Assembly (NCBI GenBank): GCA_905233865.1
Contig: CAJOGH010000001.1
Span: 1 to 22,895, forward strand
Source of the DNA: an uncultured Atopobiaceae bacterium
GTDB lineage: Bacteria > Actinomycetota > Coriobacteriia > Coriobacteriales > Atopobiaceae
Reading direction: 5' to 3'
DNA length: 22,895 nt
Shown here: positions 16,474 to 22,895 of the stretch, piece by piece
How the letters are laid out: each line of letters starts with the position of its first letter
How positions within the stretch are numbered: the stretch's first letter is position 1
Notes under the pieces: generated by a model
Database searches by the model: none
What the model saw: only the letters and a program-made list of their open reading frames with translations
Told to the model about the DNA's origin: nothing
Made by a program: the position numbers and the translations under genes

Positions 16474-17960
16474 TGTCACAGAGCACCAACCAGAACAGCC
16501 CGCTCGAGGACGCTGCCTTTGGCTACAAGAAGCGCACGTGCGGGACGGGCAGGATCGTCCGCATCGTCGGCTCCATCGTCGACGTGCAGTTCACGGACTA
16601 CGCGCCCGCAATCTATAACGCTCTTATCGCCGAGGGCGAGACCCCCATGGGCCACGCCCACGTCGTCCTTGAGGTGGAGTCCCAGCTCCCCAACGAGGTC
16701 GTGCGCTGCGTCGCCATGTCGTCGACCGACGGCCTGCAGAGGGGACTGAAGGTCACCGACACCGGCACGCCCATGCAGATGCCGGTGGGAGAGGCCACGC
16801 TCGGTCGCGTGTGGAACGTCATGGGCGAGGCCGTGGACGGCAAGGAGGTTCCCGAGGACATGGGACGCCGCCCCATCCACCGTCCCGCTCCGAGCTTTGA
16901 CGAGCTCACCACCCAGACCGAGATTTTCGAGACGGGCATCAAGGCCATCGACCTTCTGGAGCCTTACGTCCGCGGCGGCAAGACCGGCCTCTTTGGCGGC
17001 GCCGGCGTGGGTAAGACGGTCCTTATCCAGGAGCTCATCAACAACCTCGCCCAGCAGCACGGCGGCACCTCGGTGTTCACCGGCGTCGGCGAGCGTACCC
17101 GTGAGGGCACCGACCTGTACCTTGAGATGACCGAGTCTGGCGTCATTGACAAGACCTGCCTGGTCTACGGTCAGATGAACGAGCCGCCCGGGGCCCGTAT
17201 GCGCGTTGCGCTGGCCGGCCTGACCACGGCAGAGTACTTCCGCGACCAGGGTCAGGACGTGCTCTTGTTCATCGACAACATCTTCCGCTTTAGCCAGGCC
17301 GGCTCGGAGGTCTCCGCTCTGCTGGGACGCATGCCCTCCGCCGTCGGCTACCAGCCCACGCTCGCCACCGAGATGGGCGACCTGCAGGAGCGCATCACCT
17401 CCACCAAGGAGGGCTCCATCACGTCGGTCCAGGCCGTCTACGTTCCCGCGGACGACCTCACCGACCCCGCGCCTGCCACGACGTTCACGCACCTCGATGC
17501 CACGACGGTCCTCTCGCGTGCCATCACGGACCTGGGTATCTACCCGGCAGTCGACCCGCTGGCGAGCTCGTCCGACGCGCTTGACGCCGAGGTTGTGGGC
17601 AAGGAGCACTATCGCGTGGCCACGGCCGTCCAGGAGATCCTCCAGGAGTACTCTGACCTCCAGGACATCATTGCCATCCTTGGTATGGACGAGCTGTCCG
17701 AGGACCAGCGCGCGACGGTTGACCGTGCCCGCAAGATCCAGCAGTTCCTGTCCCAGTCCTTCCACGTTGCCGAGAAGTTCACGGGCAACCCCGGCGCCTA
17801 CGTGCGCGTCGAGGATACCGTGCGCTCCTTTGCCGCGGTCATCGACGGCGAGTGCGATGACATCCCGGAGCAGTTCTTCCGCTTTGCCGGCAGCATTGAC
17901 GACGTCCGCGCCCGTTACTCCAAGTCGCTCGAAGAGGCCGCGCAGGCCTCCGTCAAGTAG
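16473..17960 (+). CDS. atpD: F-type ATP synthase subunit beta
   Basis: This 495-residue protein is the catalytic subunit that makes ATP. Walker A GGAGVGKT is at 175-182, followed by the VGERTREG segment with the catalytic Glu. The Walker B region is DVLLFIDNIFRFSQAGSEVS. The C-terminal lever reads GMDELSEDQRATV, corresponding to the DELSEED loop that touches gamma and epsilon. An N-terminal extension of about 24 mostly polar residues precedes the barrel (GRIVRIVGSIVDVQF) compared with E. coli. The start overlaps the atpG stop and has GGAGG 7 bases upstream (16461-16465). Confidence 0.97.
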   Translation: MSQSTNQNSPLEDAAFGYKKRTCGTGRIVRIVGSIVDVQFTDYAPAIYNALIAEGETPMGHAHVVLEVESQLPNEVVRCVAMSSTDGLQRGLKVTDTGTPMQMPVGEATLGRVWNVMGEAVDGKEVPEDMGRRPIHRPAPSFDELTTQTEIFETGIKAIDLLEPYVRGGKTGLFGGAGVGKTVLIQELINNLAQQHGGTSVFTGVGERTREGTDLYLEMTESGVIDKTCLVYGQMNEPPGARMRVALAGLTTAEYFRDQGQDVLLFIDNIFRFSQAGSEVSALLGRMPSAVGYQPTLATEMGDLQERITSTKEGSITSVQAVYVPADDLTDPAPATTFTHLDATTVLSRAITDLGIYPAVDPLASSSDALDAEVVGKEHYRVATAVQEILQEYSDLQDIIAILGMDELSEDQRATVDRARKIQQFLSQSFHVAEKFTGNPGAYVRVEDTVRSFAAVIDGECDDIPEQFFRFAGSIDDVRARYSKSLEEAAQASVK

Positions 17961-17966
17961 GTGGGT

Positions 17967-18404
17967 ATGGCTACGCTGACGTGCCAGATAGTTCGTCCCG
18001 ACAAGCTCCTCTACGAGGGCCAGGCCGAGCACATCGTCCTCATTAGCCACACTGGCGAGCTGGGCGTGTGGCCCGGCCATGCCAGTGAGATCTGCGCGTT
18101 GGGAGCCGGCGTCATGAGGCTGACGCAGCCCGTCGAGGAGGGCGGTGGCGTGCTGTACTACGTCACCTCGGGCGGCTACGCGGAGATAGACAACGACCTC
18201 GTGGTCATCCTTGCCGACCACGCGCGCGAGATCAACGACATCGACGTGGAGACGGTCGAGCGCACGCGCAACAAGGCACAGGCCGCCCACGACGCGCTGG
18301 ACGCCGAGGATCACCGGCGCCTGTATTACGAGAACAAGATTGCCTGGTGCGACCTGCTTCTCAAGCATGCGCCGACCGGCGACAAGAAGCAAACCGGAGA
18401 GTGA
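17967..18404 (+). CDS. atpC: F-type ATP synthase subunit epsilon
   Basis: This 145-residue subunit has an N-terminal beta sandwich (MATLTCQIVRPDKLLYEGQA, then GELGVWPGHA and VTSGGYAEI) and a C-terminal helical hairpin with charged residues, used in other species to brake ATP hydrolysis. I prefer ATG 17967, which gives the normal family start. A GTG at 17961, directly after the atpD stop, would add two residues. The AGGTGG between them is very close to the ATG, so the exact start is uncertain. It is translated in line with atpD, 6 bases after its stop. Confidence 0.93.
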   Translation: MATLTCQIVRPDKLLYEGQAEHIVLISHTGELGVWPGHASEICALGAGVMRLTQPVEEGGGVLYYVTSGGYAEIDNDLVVILADHAREINDIDVETVERTRNKAQAAHDALDAEDHRRLYYENKIAWCDLLLKHAPTGDKKQTGE

Positions 18405-18405
18405 C

Positions 18406-19680
18406 ATGGAAGTCATACGCGTAGAGGGTGGGCATCGTCTTGAGGGCGAGGTCCGCGTCGCAGGCGCAAAGAACTCCGCGCTCAAGCTCATGGCAGCGAC
18501 GATCCTGGCCCCTGGCCCCAACCTGTTGACCAACGTGCCCGACATCTCTGACGTGCACATCATGGGCAAGGTCCTCAAGCGCCTGGGAGCCCGCATTGAG
18601 GTGCAGGGCAAGCACGAGCTGCTCATAGACACCACCGACGTGGACAAGTGGGAGACTCCCTACGAGCTCGTCGTCAAGATGAGGGCGTCCACGGCGGTCA
18701 TGGGCCCGCTCATCACGCGCTTTGGCCGCGCCATCGTGGCCATGCCCGGCGGCTGCCAGATTGGCGAGCGCAAGATTGACATGCACATCCTTGGCCTGGA
18801 GGCCCTGGGTGTGAAGTTCGACTACGACCACGGCAACATCCATGCGACCACGCCCGACGGTCTTACCGGAACGGACGTCACGCTCGAGTTCGCCTCGGTG
18901 GGCGCCACCGAGAATCTCATGATGGCGGCCGTCTGCGCCAAGGGTACGACCACGATCGACAACGCCGCGCGCGAACCCGAGATCGTCGACCTTGCCAACA
19001 TGCTCAACGAGATGGGCGCAAAGGTCCGCGGCGCCGGCTCGCCGCTTATCCAGATCGAGGGTGTGGAGAAGCTCCACCCAGTGGAGCACACCGTCGTGGG
19101 AGACCGCATCGAGGCGGGAAGCTTCATCGCCATGGGCGGCATGACAGGTGACACCATTCGCGTGTGCGGGTTCAAGCCGCGCAACCTCGGCCTCGTGATT
19201 CGCAAGTTCCAGCAGATCGGCCTTGAGCTCAAGGAGGATAGCGATGGCGTCGTGGTAAGTCGTCCCGGCGAGCTCCACCCCGTCGACATCCAGACCCTGC
19301 CCTTCCCTGGCTTCCCGACCGACATGCAGCCCCAGGTCACCGCCATGCTTACTCTAGCCAACGGGTCGAGCATCGTGACGGAGAACGTCTTTGAGAACCG
19401 CTTCGTGTTCTGTGGCGAGATGCTGCGCATGGGCGCAGACATTACCATCGAAGGCCACCACGCCATCATCCATGGCGTCAAGGGGCTCTCTGGCGCACCA
19501 GTTGCCGCGCCCGACCTTCGAGCTGGTGCGGCCCTTGTCATGTCCGGCCTTGTGGCTGACGGCTATACGACGGTGTCCAACATTCACTACATCGACCGTG
19601 GCTACGAGGACTTCGTCCAAAAGCTCACGGGCCTTGGCGCCCATGTCGAGCGCCTTGATCTCCCCGAGGACGACGACTAG
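18406..19680 (+). CDS. murA: UDP-N-acetylglucosamine 1-carboxyvinyltransferase
   Basis: This 424-residue cytoplasmic enzyme transfers enolpyruvate from PEP to UDP-GlcNAc, the first committed step of peptidoglycan synthesis. AGAKNSALK carries the conserved Lys22/Asn23 pair. The active-site loop MPGGCQIGERKIDMH contains Cys117, the residue alkylated by fosfomycin in the family, so target sensitivity would be expected. The C-terminal DLRAGAALV and HYIDRGYEDF motifs are intact. It starts one base after the atpC stop with GGAGA upstream, so it is read as the last gene of the ATP synthase operon, an arrangement seen in other Gram-positives. The longer frame running upstream to 18211 overlaps atpC and is not supported. 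Confidence 0.96.
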   Translation: MEVIRVEGGHRLEGEVRVAGAKNSALKLMAATILAPGPNLLTNVPDISDVHIMGKVLKRLGARIEVQGKHELLIDTTDVDKWETPYELVVKMRASTAVMGPLITRFGRAIVAMPGGCQIGERKIDMHILGLEALGVKFDYDHGNIHATTPDGLTGTDVTLEFASVGATENLMMAAVCAKGTTTIDNAAREPEIVDLANMLNEMGAKVRGAGSPLIQIEGVEKLHPVEHTVVGDRIEAGSFIAMGGMTGDTIRVCGFKPRNLGLVIRKFQQIGLELKEDSDGVVVSRPGELHPVDIQTLPFPGFPTDMQPQVTAMLTLANGSSIVTENVFENRFVFCGEMLRMGADITIEGHHAIIHGVKGLSGAPVAAPDLRAGAALVMSGLVADGYTTVSNIHYIDRGYEDFVQKLTGLGAHVERLDLPEDDD

Positions 19681-19685
19681 CCAAG

Positions 19686-19710
19686 GACGGGCACTCTGCC
19701 CGTTGCGTTA
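19686..19710 (+). terminator. Possible weak terminator after murA
   Basis: A 6-bp stem ACGGGC/GCCCGT (19687-19692 with 19698-19703, extendable by a G-T pair) has a 5-base loop and is followed by tgcgtta rather than a clean T run. It lies 6 bases after the murA stop. It could end the atp-murA transcript only partly. Confidence 0.4.
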
Positions 19711-19738
19711 TCCTGTATCTGATGCCTAGGAGGTGAAC

Positions 19739-20158
19739 ATGCCCGATACGCACTCATCGCATCGCGCGCTGACGATGGCCAACGAGGACTATCTCGAGTC
19801 CATCTATCGGCTTGCGACCAAGGGGGATGCCGAGTCGGGCGTGCGCTCGGTGGACGTCGCCGAGCAGCTTGGCGTCTCCAAGGCAAGCGTAAACAAGGCG
19901 CTCTCGACCCTGCGTGACGCGGGGCTTGTGGAGCAGAACCGCTATGGTAGGGTCAACCTCACCCCCGAGGGGCGAACCTATGCTGCCGACGTCTGGCGCT
20001 GCCACCGCATGATCCGGTCGTTCCTCGTCACCGAGCTCGGTGTTGACATGGAGACCGCGGACGCGGAGGCGTGCGAGATGGAGCACGCGATATCACATGA
20101 CACCATGGTGCGCTGGATGGCGTACATGCAGGCCCAGGGCATAGTCATCGAAGACTAG
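19739..20158 (+). CDS. DtxR/MntR-family metal-dependent transcriptional regulator
   Basis: The 139-residue protein has an N-terminal winged helix (about 13-80, with recognition region VAEQLGVSKASVNKALSTL) and a helical metal-binding/dimerisation domain (about 81-139). It lacks the C-terminal SH3-like domain of DtxR/IdeR, so its size matches MntR. Residues matching MntR ligands are Asp17, Glu20, His89, Glu115 and His116, but the MntR Glu99 position is Cys112 (ACEMEH), as in iron-type DtxR. The metal could be Mn or Fe; targets cannot be told from here. The start is ATG 19739 behind an excellent AGGAGGTG; GTG 19733 lies within that site. galU follows after 23 bases and may be co-transcribed. Confidence 0.88.
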   Translation: MPDTHSSHRALTMANEDYLESIYRLATKGDAESGVRSVDVAEQLGVSKASVNKALSTLRDAGLVEQNRYGRVNLTPEGRTYAADVWRCHRMIRSFLVTELGVDMETADAEACEMEHAISHDTMVRWMAYMQAQGIVIED

Positions 20159-20181
20159 CCCCCAGTAGAAAGGCGACCACT

Positions 20182-21075
20182 ATGAAGGCAATCATTCCCG
20201 CAGCAGGACTTGGCACTCGCTTTCTGCCTGCCACCAAGTGCTCTCCCAAGGAGCTCCTGCCCGTGCTTGACAAGCCTGTCATGCAGTATGTGGTGGAGGA
20301 GGCTCTCGAGCCCGAGGGCGTGAATGGCGCTGTCATCGTCAACTCTCACGAGAAGCCCCAGATCGAGGCGTACTTTGAGGAGGACCTCGCGTTCGAGGAG
20401 ATGCTTCGCGAACGCGGCAAGGGCGAGCTTGCCGACAAGGTCCACGAGGCTGGCGCGCTTCCGGTCTCCTTCGTGTACCAGGACGACCCCAAGGGCCTCG
20501 GTCATGCGGTCCTGTGCGCCCAGTCTGAGATGGACGGCGACCCGTTCTTCGTGCTGCTTGGTGACTACTTCGTACCCGGCCGCCAGATGTGCGTGCGCAT
20601 GGCCGAGATCAGTCGCGCCCACAACAACGCGTCCGTCATCGCCGTTGCTCCCGTTCCCGCTGACCAAGTGAGCCGCTACGGCATCATCGCCGGCGAGCAG
20701 ATTGGCAGCTACGGCGACACCCAGGTGGGTCCCGAGGAGGAGGGGGCCGTCTGGCGCGTGACCGGCCTGGTCGAGAAGCCCGCACCCGAGGAGGCTCCCT
20801 CGCACCTGTTCATCGTCGGACGCTACCTGCTGAGCCCCCGCATCATGGAGCTCCTTGCCACCCAGGGACCCGGTGCTGGCGGCGAGATCCAGCTCACCGA
20901 CGCCATGGAGCGGCTCCTCGAGGAGGAGGAGATGTATGCCATCGTCGTCGACCCCGCCGAGGGCTGCGACACCGGCACCCCTGCCGCCTGGGCTGCCACA
21001 AACGCGCGGATGGCCTTGGCCAACCCCGCGTTCACGGACGCTTTCCGCGAGGAGCTTGGGGACGCATCCCTCTAG
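20182..21075 (+). CDS. galU: UTP-glucose-1-phosphate uridylyltransferase
   Basis: This 297-residue cytoplasmic enzyme makes UDP-glucose from UTP and glucose 1-phosphate, the donor for glycans, glycolipids and galactose metabolism. The nucleotide-binding start IPAAGLGTRFLPATKCSPKE is canonical, followed by LLPVLDKPVMQYVVEEA. GHAVLCA, LGDYF (Asp128) and GLVEKP (Lys199) match the catalytic and binding motifs of bacterial GalU. Length is typical. The start ATG has AAAGG 8 bases upstream (20169-20173). It lies 23 bases after the DtxR-type regulator with no terminator between them. Confidence 0.95.
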   Translation: MKAIIPAAGLGTRFLPATKCSPKELLPVLDKPVMQYVVEEALEPEGVNGAVIVNSHEKPQIEAYFEEDLAFEEMLRERGKGELADKVHEAGALPVSFVYQDDPKGLGHAVLCAQSEMDGDPFFVLLGDYFVPGRQMCVRMAEISRAHNNASVIAVAPVPADQVSRYGIIAGEQIGSYGDTQVGPEEEGAVWRVTGLVEKPAPEEAPSHLFIVGRYLLSPRIMELLATQGPGAGGEIQLTDAMERLLEEEEMYAIVVDPAEGCDTGTPAAWAATNARMALANPAFTDAFREELGDASL

Positions 21076-21100
21076 CCGCACCATATAGAGGAGCACAGCG

Positions 21101-21156
21101 CGCCGTCCAGGCATCGCGTCCGAGGTGACGAGATGTTCGGACGGCGTTCGTTTGTC
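21101..21156 (+). terminator. Hairpin terminator after galU, with an alternative stem
   Basis: CGCCGTCC (21101-21108) pairs perfectly with GGACGGCG (21139-21146), followed by ttcgtttgtc. An inner arm CGTCCGA (21117-21123) can instead pair with TCGGACG (21137-21143) over a 13-base loop. Both share the same 3' arm, so only one can form at a time. The plain reading is an intrinsic terminator separating galU from the next gene. Confidence 0.5.
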
Positions 21157-21179
21157 AACAATCGTAATTGGAGTACAAG
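21152..21179 (+). promoter_or_regulatory. Candidate promoter for the phosphohexomutase gene
   Basis: TTGTCA (21152-21157, five of six to consensus) and TACAAG (21174-21179, four of six) are spaced by 16 bases. Transcription would start near 21186, so the message would have a very short leader and would cut into the GGGGAGG before the GTG at 21195. Either the start site differs slightly or an upstream promoter serves the gene. Confidence 0.35.
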
Positions 21180-21194
21180 AGGGGAGGTCGGCAG

Positions 21195-22583
21195 GTGGGT
21201 GTATGGTTTGGTGCCAAGGGCTGGCGTGACAAGACGGACCGAGGGTTTACCGATGCCAACGTCGCTCGCGTGAGCGAAGGGCTTGCCGCCTTCTGGTTTG
21301 AGGTTGAGCCTGGCGCAACCATCTATGTGGGGTACGACACGCGCCTCGGCGCGTCCTCCTACGCCCGAACTGTGTCGGGCGTCCTTGCGGCCGCCGGCCT
21401 TGACGTCGTTATGTCGCAGGCCCCCTGCACGATCCCCGCACTCGCCCTCGCCTGTGCGCGCGACTTGAGGGCCTGTGGCGCTGTCATGATCTCGGCAAGT
21501 GGTGCCGCCGCGGGCTACCAGGGTCTGACGGTGCGCGGTCGCGATGGTGGGCCCTTGGCGGCGGAGACCCTGACCGCCATAGAGCGCCTGATCCCGGCGG
21601 ATGCGCCCACCGATCGCGGGGCGTATCGCGAGGCAGACCTGATAGGGGACTATGTTGAGCAGCTCAGGTCCCGTGTTGACGCGCAAGCGATAGCTGACGC
21701 CGGTCTCAAGGTGGTCGTCGATCCCATGTATGGCGCCGCGCGCGTGTTCTTTGCGCGCCTTCTGCGCTCCATGGGTGTCGAGGTTGTCGAGATCCATGCG
21801 AGCACCGACCTTGAGTTTGCCTCGATTCACCCTCGTCCCGTTGAGCCCTGGTGCGATGAGTGTGAGCAGGCGGTGCTGGACCAAGGCGCCCATGCGGGCA
21901 TTGCCATTGACGGTGATGGTGACCGCCTTGGCGTCATCGACTCTGTGGGCAGGCTCGTCTCGTCTCATTGTGTCGTCGCCTTGGTGGCCGACTGCCTCGC
22001 GCAGTGTCATGGCCTGACCGGTCGCGTGGTCATGCCCATGTCGGCATCGAGCTGTCTTAGGCGGGAGACCCAGAACCTGGGTATGCGTCTGACCGTTGCC
22101 CCCATTGGGTTCTCCTGGGCGTACCGCGAGGTTGCCAAGGGTGATGCGCTTCTTGCCACCGACGAGTTTGGGGGAATCTGCGTGCCCTCGCACATGCCCG
22201 AGCGCGATGCCCTGCTTGGGGCGCTGCTCGTGCTCGAGCGCATCGCGACCACCGGGCGCTCGCTTGACGAGCTCGTGAGCGAGCTCGAGGAGCGCACGGG
22301 CCGCCTGAGCTACGGGCGGCGCGACATCAAGCTCGAGGGCGCCCGCTACCAGATGCTCAAGAACCTCCTGCCTGGCGTTAACCCCAAGGTGTTTGCTGGC
22401 ATGGAGCCCAAGGAGGTAAGCCATGCCGATGGCATTCGCCTGGGCTTTGAGGACGGCTCCTGGGTGCTCGTGCGTCCGGCGCGATCTGGCTCCGTGCTTC
22501 GTGTGTGTGCCGAGGCTCCGACTGTGGCGGAACGGGACGCCCTTCTCTCGGCCGCCGTTGAGTTCTCCCAGACTGTTGAGTAG
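21195..22583 (+). CDS. Phosphoglucomutase/phosphomannomutase-family protein with divergent active-site loops
   Basis: The 462-residue alpha-D-phosphohexomutase-family protein (COG1109-like) starts with FGAKGWRDKTDRGFTDANV, matching the FGTDGWR start of the family. The metal loop DGDGDR is intact (239-244). The phosphoserine loop, usually TASHNPxxYNG, reads SASGAAAGYQG: Ser102 remains but His-Asn-Pro is gone. The sugar loop GEESGG reads TDEFGG, and the C-terminal phosphate loop RPSGTEP reads RPARSGS. The fold is clear, but activity as a standard mutase is not assured. I chose GTG 21195 because GGGGAGG lies 7 bases upstream; a TTG at 21168 would add nine residues unlike the family. Beside galU, a role in supplying glucose 1-phosphate would make sense, but this is inferred. 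Confidence 0.85.
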   Translation: MGVWFGAKGWRDKTDRGFTDANVARVSEGLAAFWFEVEPGATIYVGYDTRLGASSYARTVSGVLAAAGLDVVMSQAPCTIPALALACARDLRACGAVMISASGAAAGYQGLTVRGRDGGPLAAETLTAIERLIPADAPTDRGAYREADLIGDYVEQLRSRVDAQAIADAGLKVVVDPMYGAARVFFARLLRSMGVEVVEIHASTDLEFASIHPRPVEPWCDECEQAVLDQGAHAGIAIDGDGDRLGVIDSVGRLVSSHCVVALVADCLAQCHGLTGRVVMPMSASSCLRRETQNLGMRLTVAPIGFSWAYREVAKGDALLATDEFGGICVPSHMPERDALLGALLVLERIATTGRSLDELVSELEERTGRLSYGRRDIKLEGARYQMLKNLLPGVNPKVFAGMEPKEVSHADGIRLGFEDGSWVLVRPARSGSVLRVCAEAPTVAERDALLSAAVEFSQTVE

Positions 22584-22625
22584 CGCTCTTTACCGTTCGC
22601 CGACAAGAGCCTAGGGGTGCGCTGT

Positions 22626-22654
22626 TTGCCTTAGACCAGACGGGCAACTAAATT
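22626..22654 (+). promoter_or_regulatory. Candidate upstream rRNA promoter (P1)
   Basis: TTGCCT (22626-22631) and TAAATT (22649-22654) are separated by 17 bases. The -35 matches three of six and the -10 four of six. It would give tandem promoters, which are usual for rRNA operons. Support is weaker than for the downstream pair. Confidence 0.35.
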
Positions 22655-22729
22655 ACCTGCGGTTATTCTTCTGCTTCAGCTTCGAATGTGTGTGAGTTGT
22701 GAAGCGACTCACCGTGTGTCGATTTACCC

Positions 22730-22758
22730 TTGCAATCAGAAGTCCATCTAAGTAGTAT
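22730..22758 (+). promoter_or_regulatory. Candidate main rRNA promoter (P2)
   Basis: TTGCAA (22730-22735) and TAGTAT (22753-22758) are separated by 17 bases. A GC-rich discriminator and start region (cttcccgcgccgc) follows, which is typical of stringently controlled stable-RNA promoters. Transcription would begin near 22765, giving a leader of at least about 130 bases. Confidence 0.55.
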
Positions 22759-22767
22759 TACTTCCCG

Positions 22768-22799
22768 CGCCGCAACCGAGCAAAAGCTCGACCGCGGCG
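22768..22799 (+). promoter_or_regulatory. First leader hairpin of the presumed rRNA transcript
   Basis: CGCCGC (22768-22773) pairs with GCGGCG (22794-22799). Inside, after an AAC/ACC internal loop, CGAGC (22777-22781) pairs with GCTCG (22786-22790) around an AAAA loop. It would form at the very 5' end of the transcript from P2. It has no T-tract, so it is not a terminator. Confidence 0.55.
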
Positions 22800-22804
22800 G
22801 CGAA

Positions 22805-22820
22805 CCTTGAAAACCGGATA
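22805..22820 (+). promoter_or_regulatory. boxA-like antitermination element
   Basis: CCTTGAAAACCGGATA closely resembles the TTCTTTGAAAACT-type boxA sequences found in rRNA leaders and spacers of Gram-positive bacteria. It lies between the first leader hairpin and the processing-type hairpins. Nus-factor binding is inferred from known rRNA leaders. Confidence 0.55.
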
Positions 22821-22822
22821 CT

Positions 22823-22886
22823 GCGATCGAGAGATCGCGAGACAGCAATCACAGAAATCAAGGTGAGAACTGCGAAGTTCTTCACC
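22823..22886 (+). promoter_or_regulatory. Leader hairpins just before 16S (processing-type)
   Basis: GCGATC/GATCGC (22823-22828 with 22833-22838) closes a GAGA tetraloop of the stable GNRA class. A second hairpin pairs GGTGAGAACT (22862-22871) with AGTTCTTCACC (22876-22886), with one bulged base and a 4-base loop. Positioned immediately before the expected 16S start, these may guide leader folding or processing. Confidence 0.5.
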
Positions 22887-22895
22887 CCTTCAATT

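Larger units (their letters stand above)
22584..22895 (+). other. Gene-free control region, probably upstream of an rRNA operon
   Basis: No coding frame with support is seen in these 312 bases. They are more AT-rich in the middle than the surrounding genes. They hold two promoter-like pairs, short inverted repeats (GTGAGT 22692-22697 with ACTCAC 22707-22712; GCTTCA 22673-22678 with TGAAGC 22700-22705), a boxA-like element and three hairpins. The last bases (cttcaatt) resemble the lead-in to the 16S 5' end, which would start just outside the window. Confidence 0.7.

Noticed and set aside
16476..18647. 723-residue open frame on the minus strand opposite atpD/atpC/murA
   Set aside because: It lies opposite highly conserved ATP synthase genes, is rich in Val/Arg/Gly/His/Leu as expected for reverse-strand shadows of GC-rich codons, and has no recognisable domain.

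Overview
The window is GC-rich and every gene I can support lies on the + strand. The following points suggest a Gram-positive actinomycete of the class Coriobacteriia, probably an Atopobiaceae/Olsenella-like anaerobe: the high GC, frequent GTG starts, a sortase-anchored multi-domain adhesin with an LPKTS motif, an EF-G paralogue of actinobacterial type, and a complete F-type ATP synthase operon running straight into murA. This placement is an inference from gene content and codon style. No 16S sequence lies inside the window.

Layout. (1) 1-8066: the 3' part (about 2.7 kaa) of a giant cell-wall-anchored adhesin whose true start lies upstream. It has an acidic disordered stretch, about six N-terminal Ig-like adhesin domains, one SpaA/CnaB-like domain, ten tandem FctA/Spy0128-type isopeptide domains, a Pro/Thr/Ser wall-spanning linker, LPKTS, a membrane helix and an Arg-rich tail. 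A strong hairpin terminator follows. (2) 8215-9041: a galactitol-type PTS IIB and IIA pair with no IIC beside it. (3) 9162-11228: an EF-G-like translational GTPase with altered G motifs. (4) 11413-18404: the ATP synthase operon in the order small membrane protein, atpB, atpE, atpF, atpH, atpA, atpG, atpD, atpC, with overlapping or nearly touching genes. murA (18406-19680) starts one base after atpC. (5) 19739-21075: a DtxR/MntR-type metal regulator and galU. (6) 21195-22583: a phosphohexomutase with divergent active-site loops. (7) 22584-22895: a gene-free control region with tandem sigma70-like promoters, a boxA-like element and processing-type hairpins. It reads as the promoter and leader of an rRNA operon whose 16S gene should begin just past the right edge.

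Functional links. ATP synthase and MurA are translationally contiguous, which joins energy supply and peptidoglycan precursor synthesis. GalU (UDP-glucose) sits next to a hexose-phosphate mutase-like protein, which suits supply of activated sugar for envelope polymers. The adhesin is also an envelope product.

Most of the window is housekeeping. I did not find a clearly new multi-gene system. The points most worth a second look are the adhesin architecture (including one repeat with Asp in place of the bond-forming Asn), the orphan PTS IIB/IIA pair, the unusual G3 motif of the EF-G paralogue, the signal-peptide-like start of the ATP synthase b subunit, and the loss of canonical loop residues in the phosphohexomutase.
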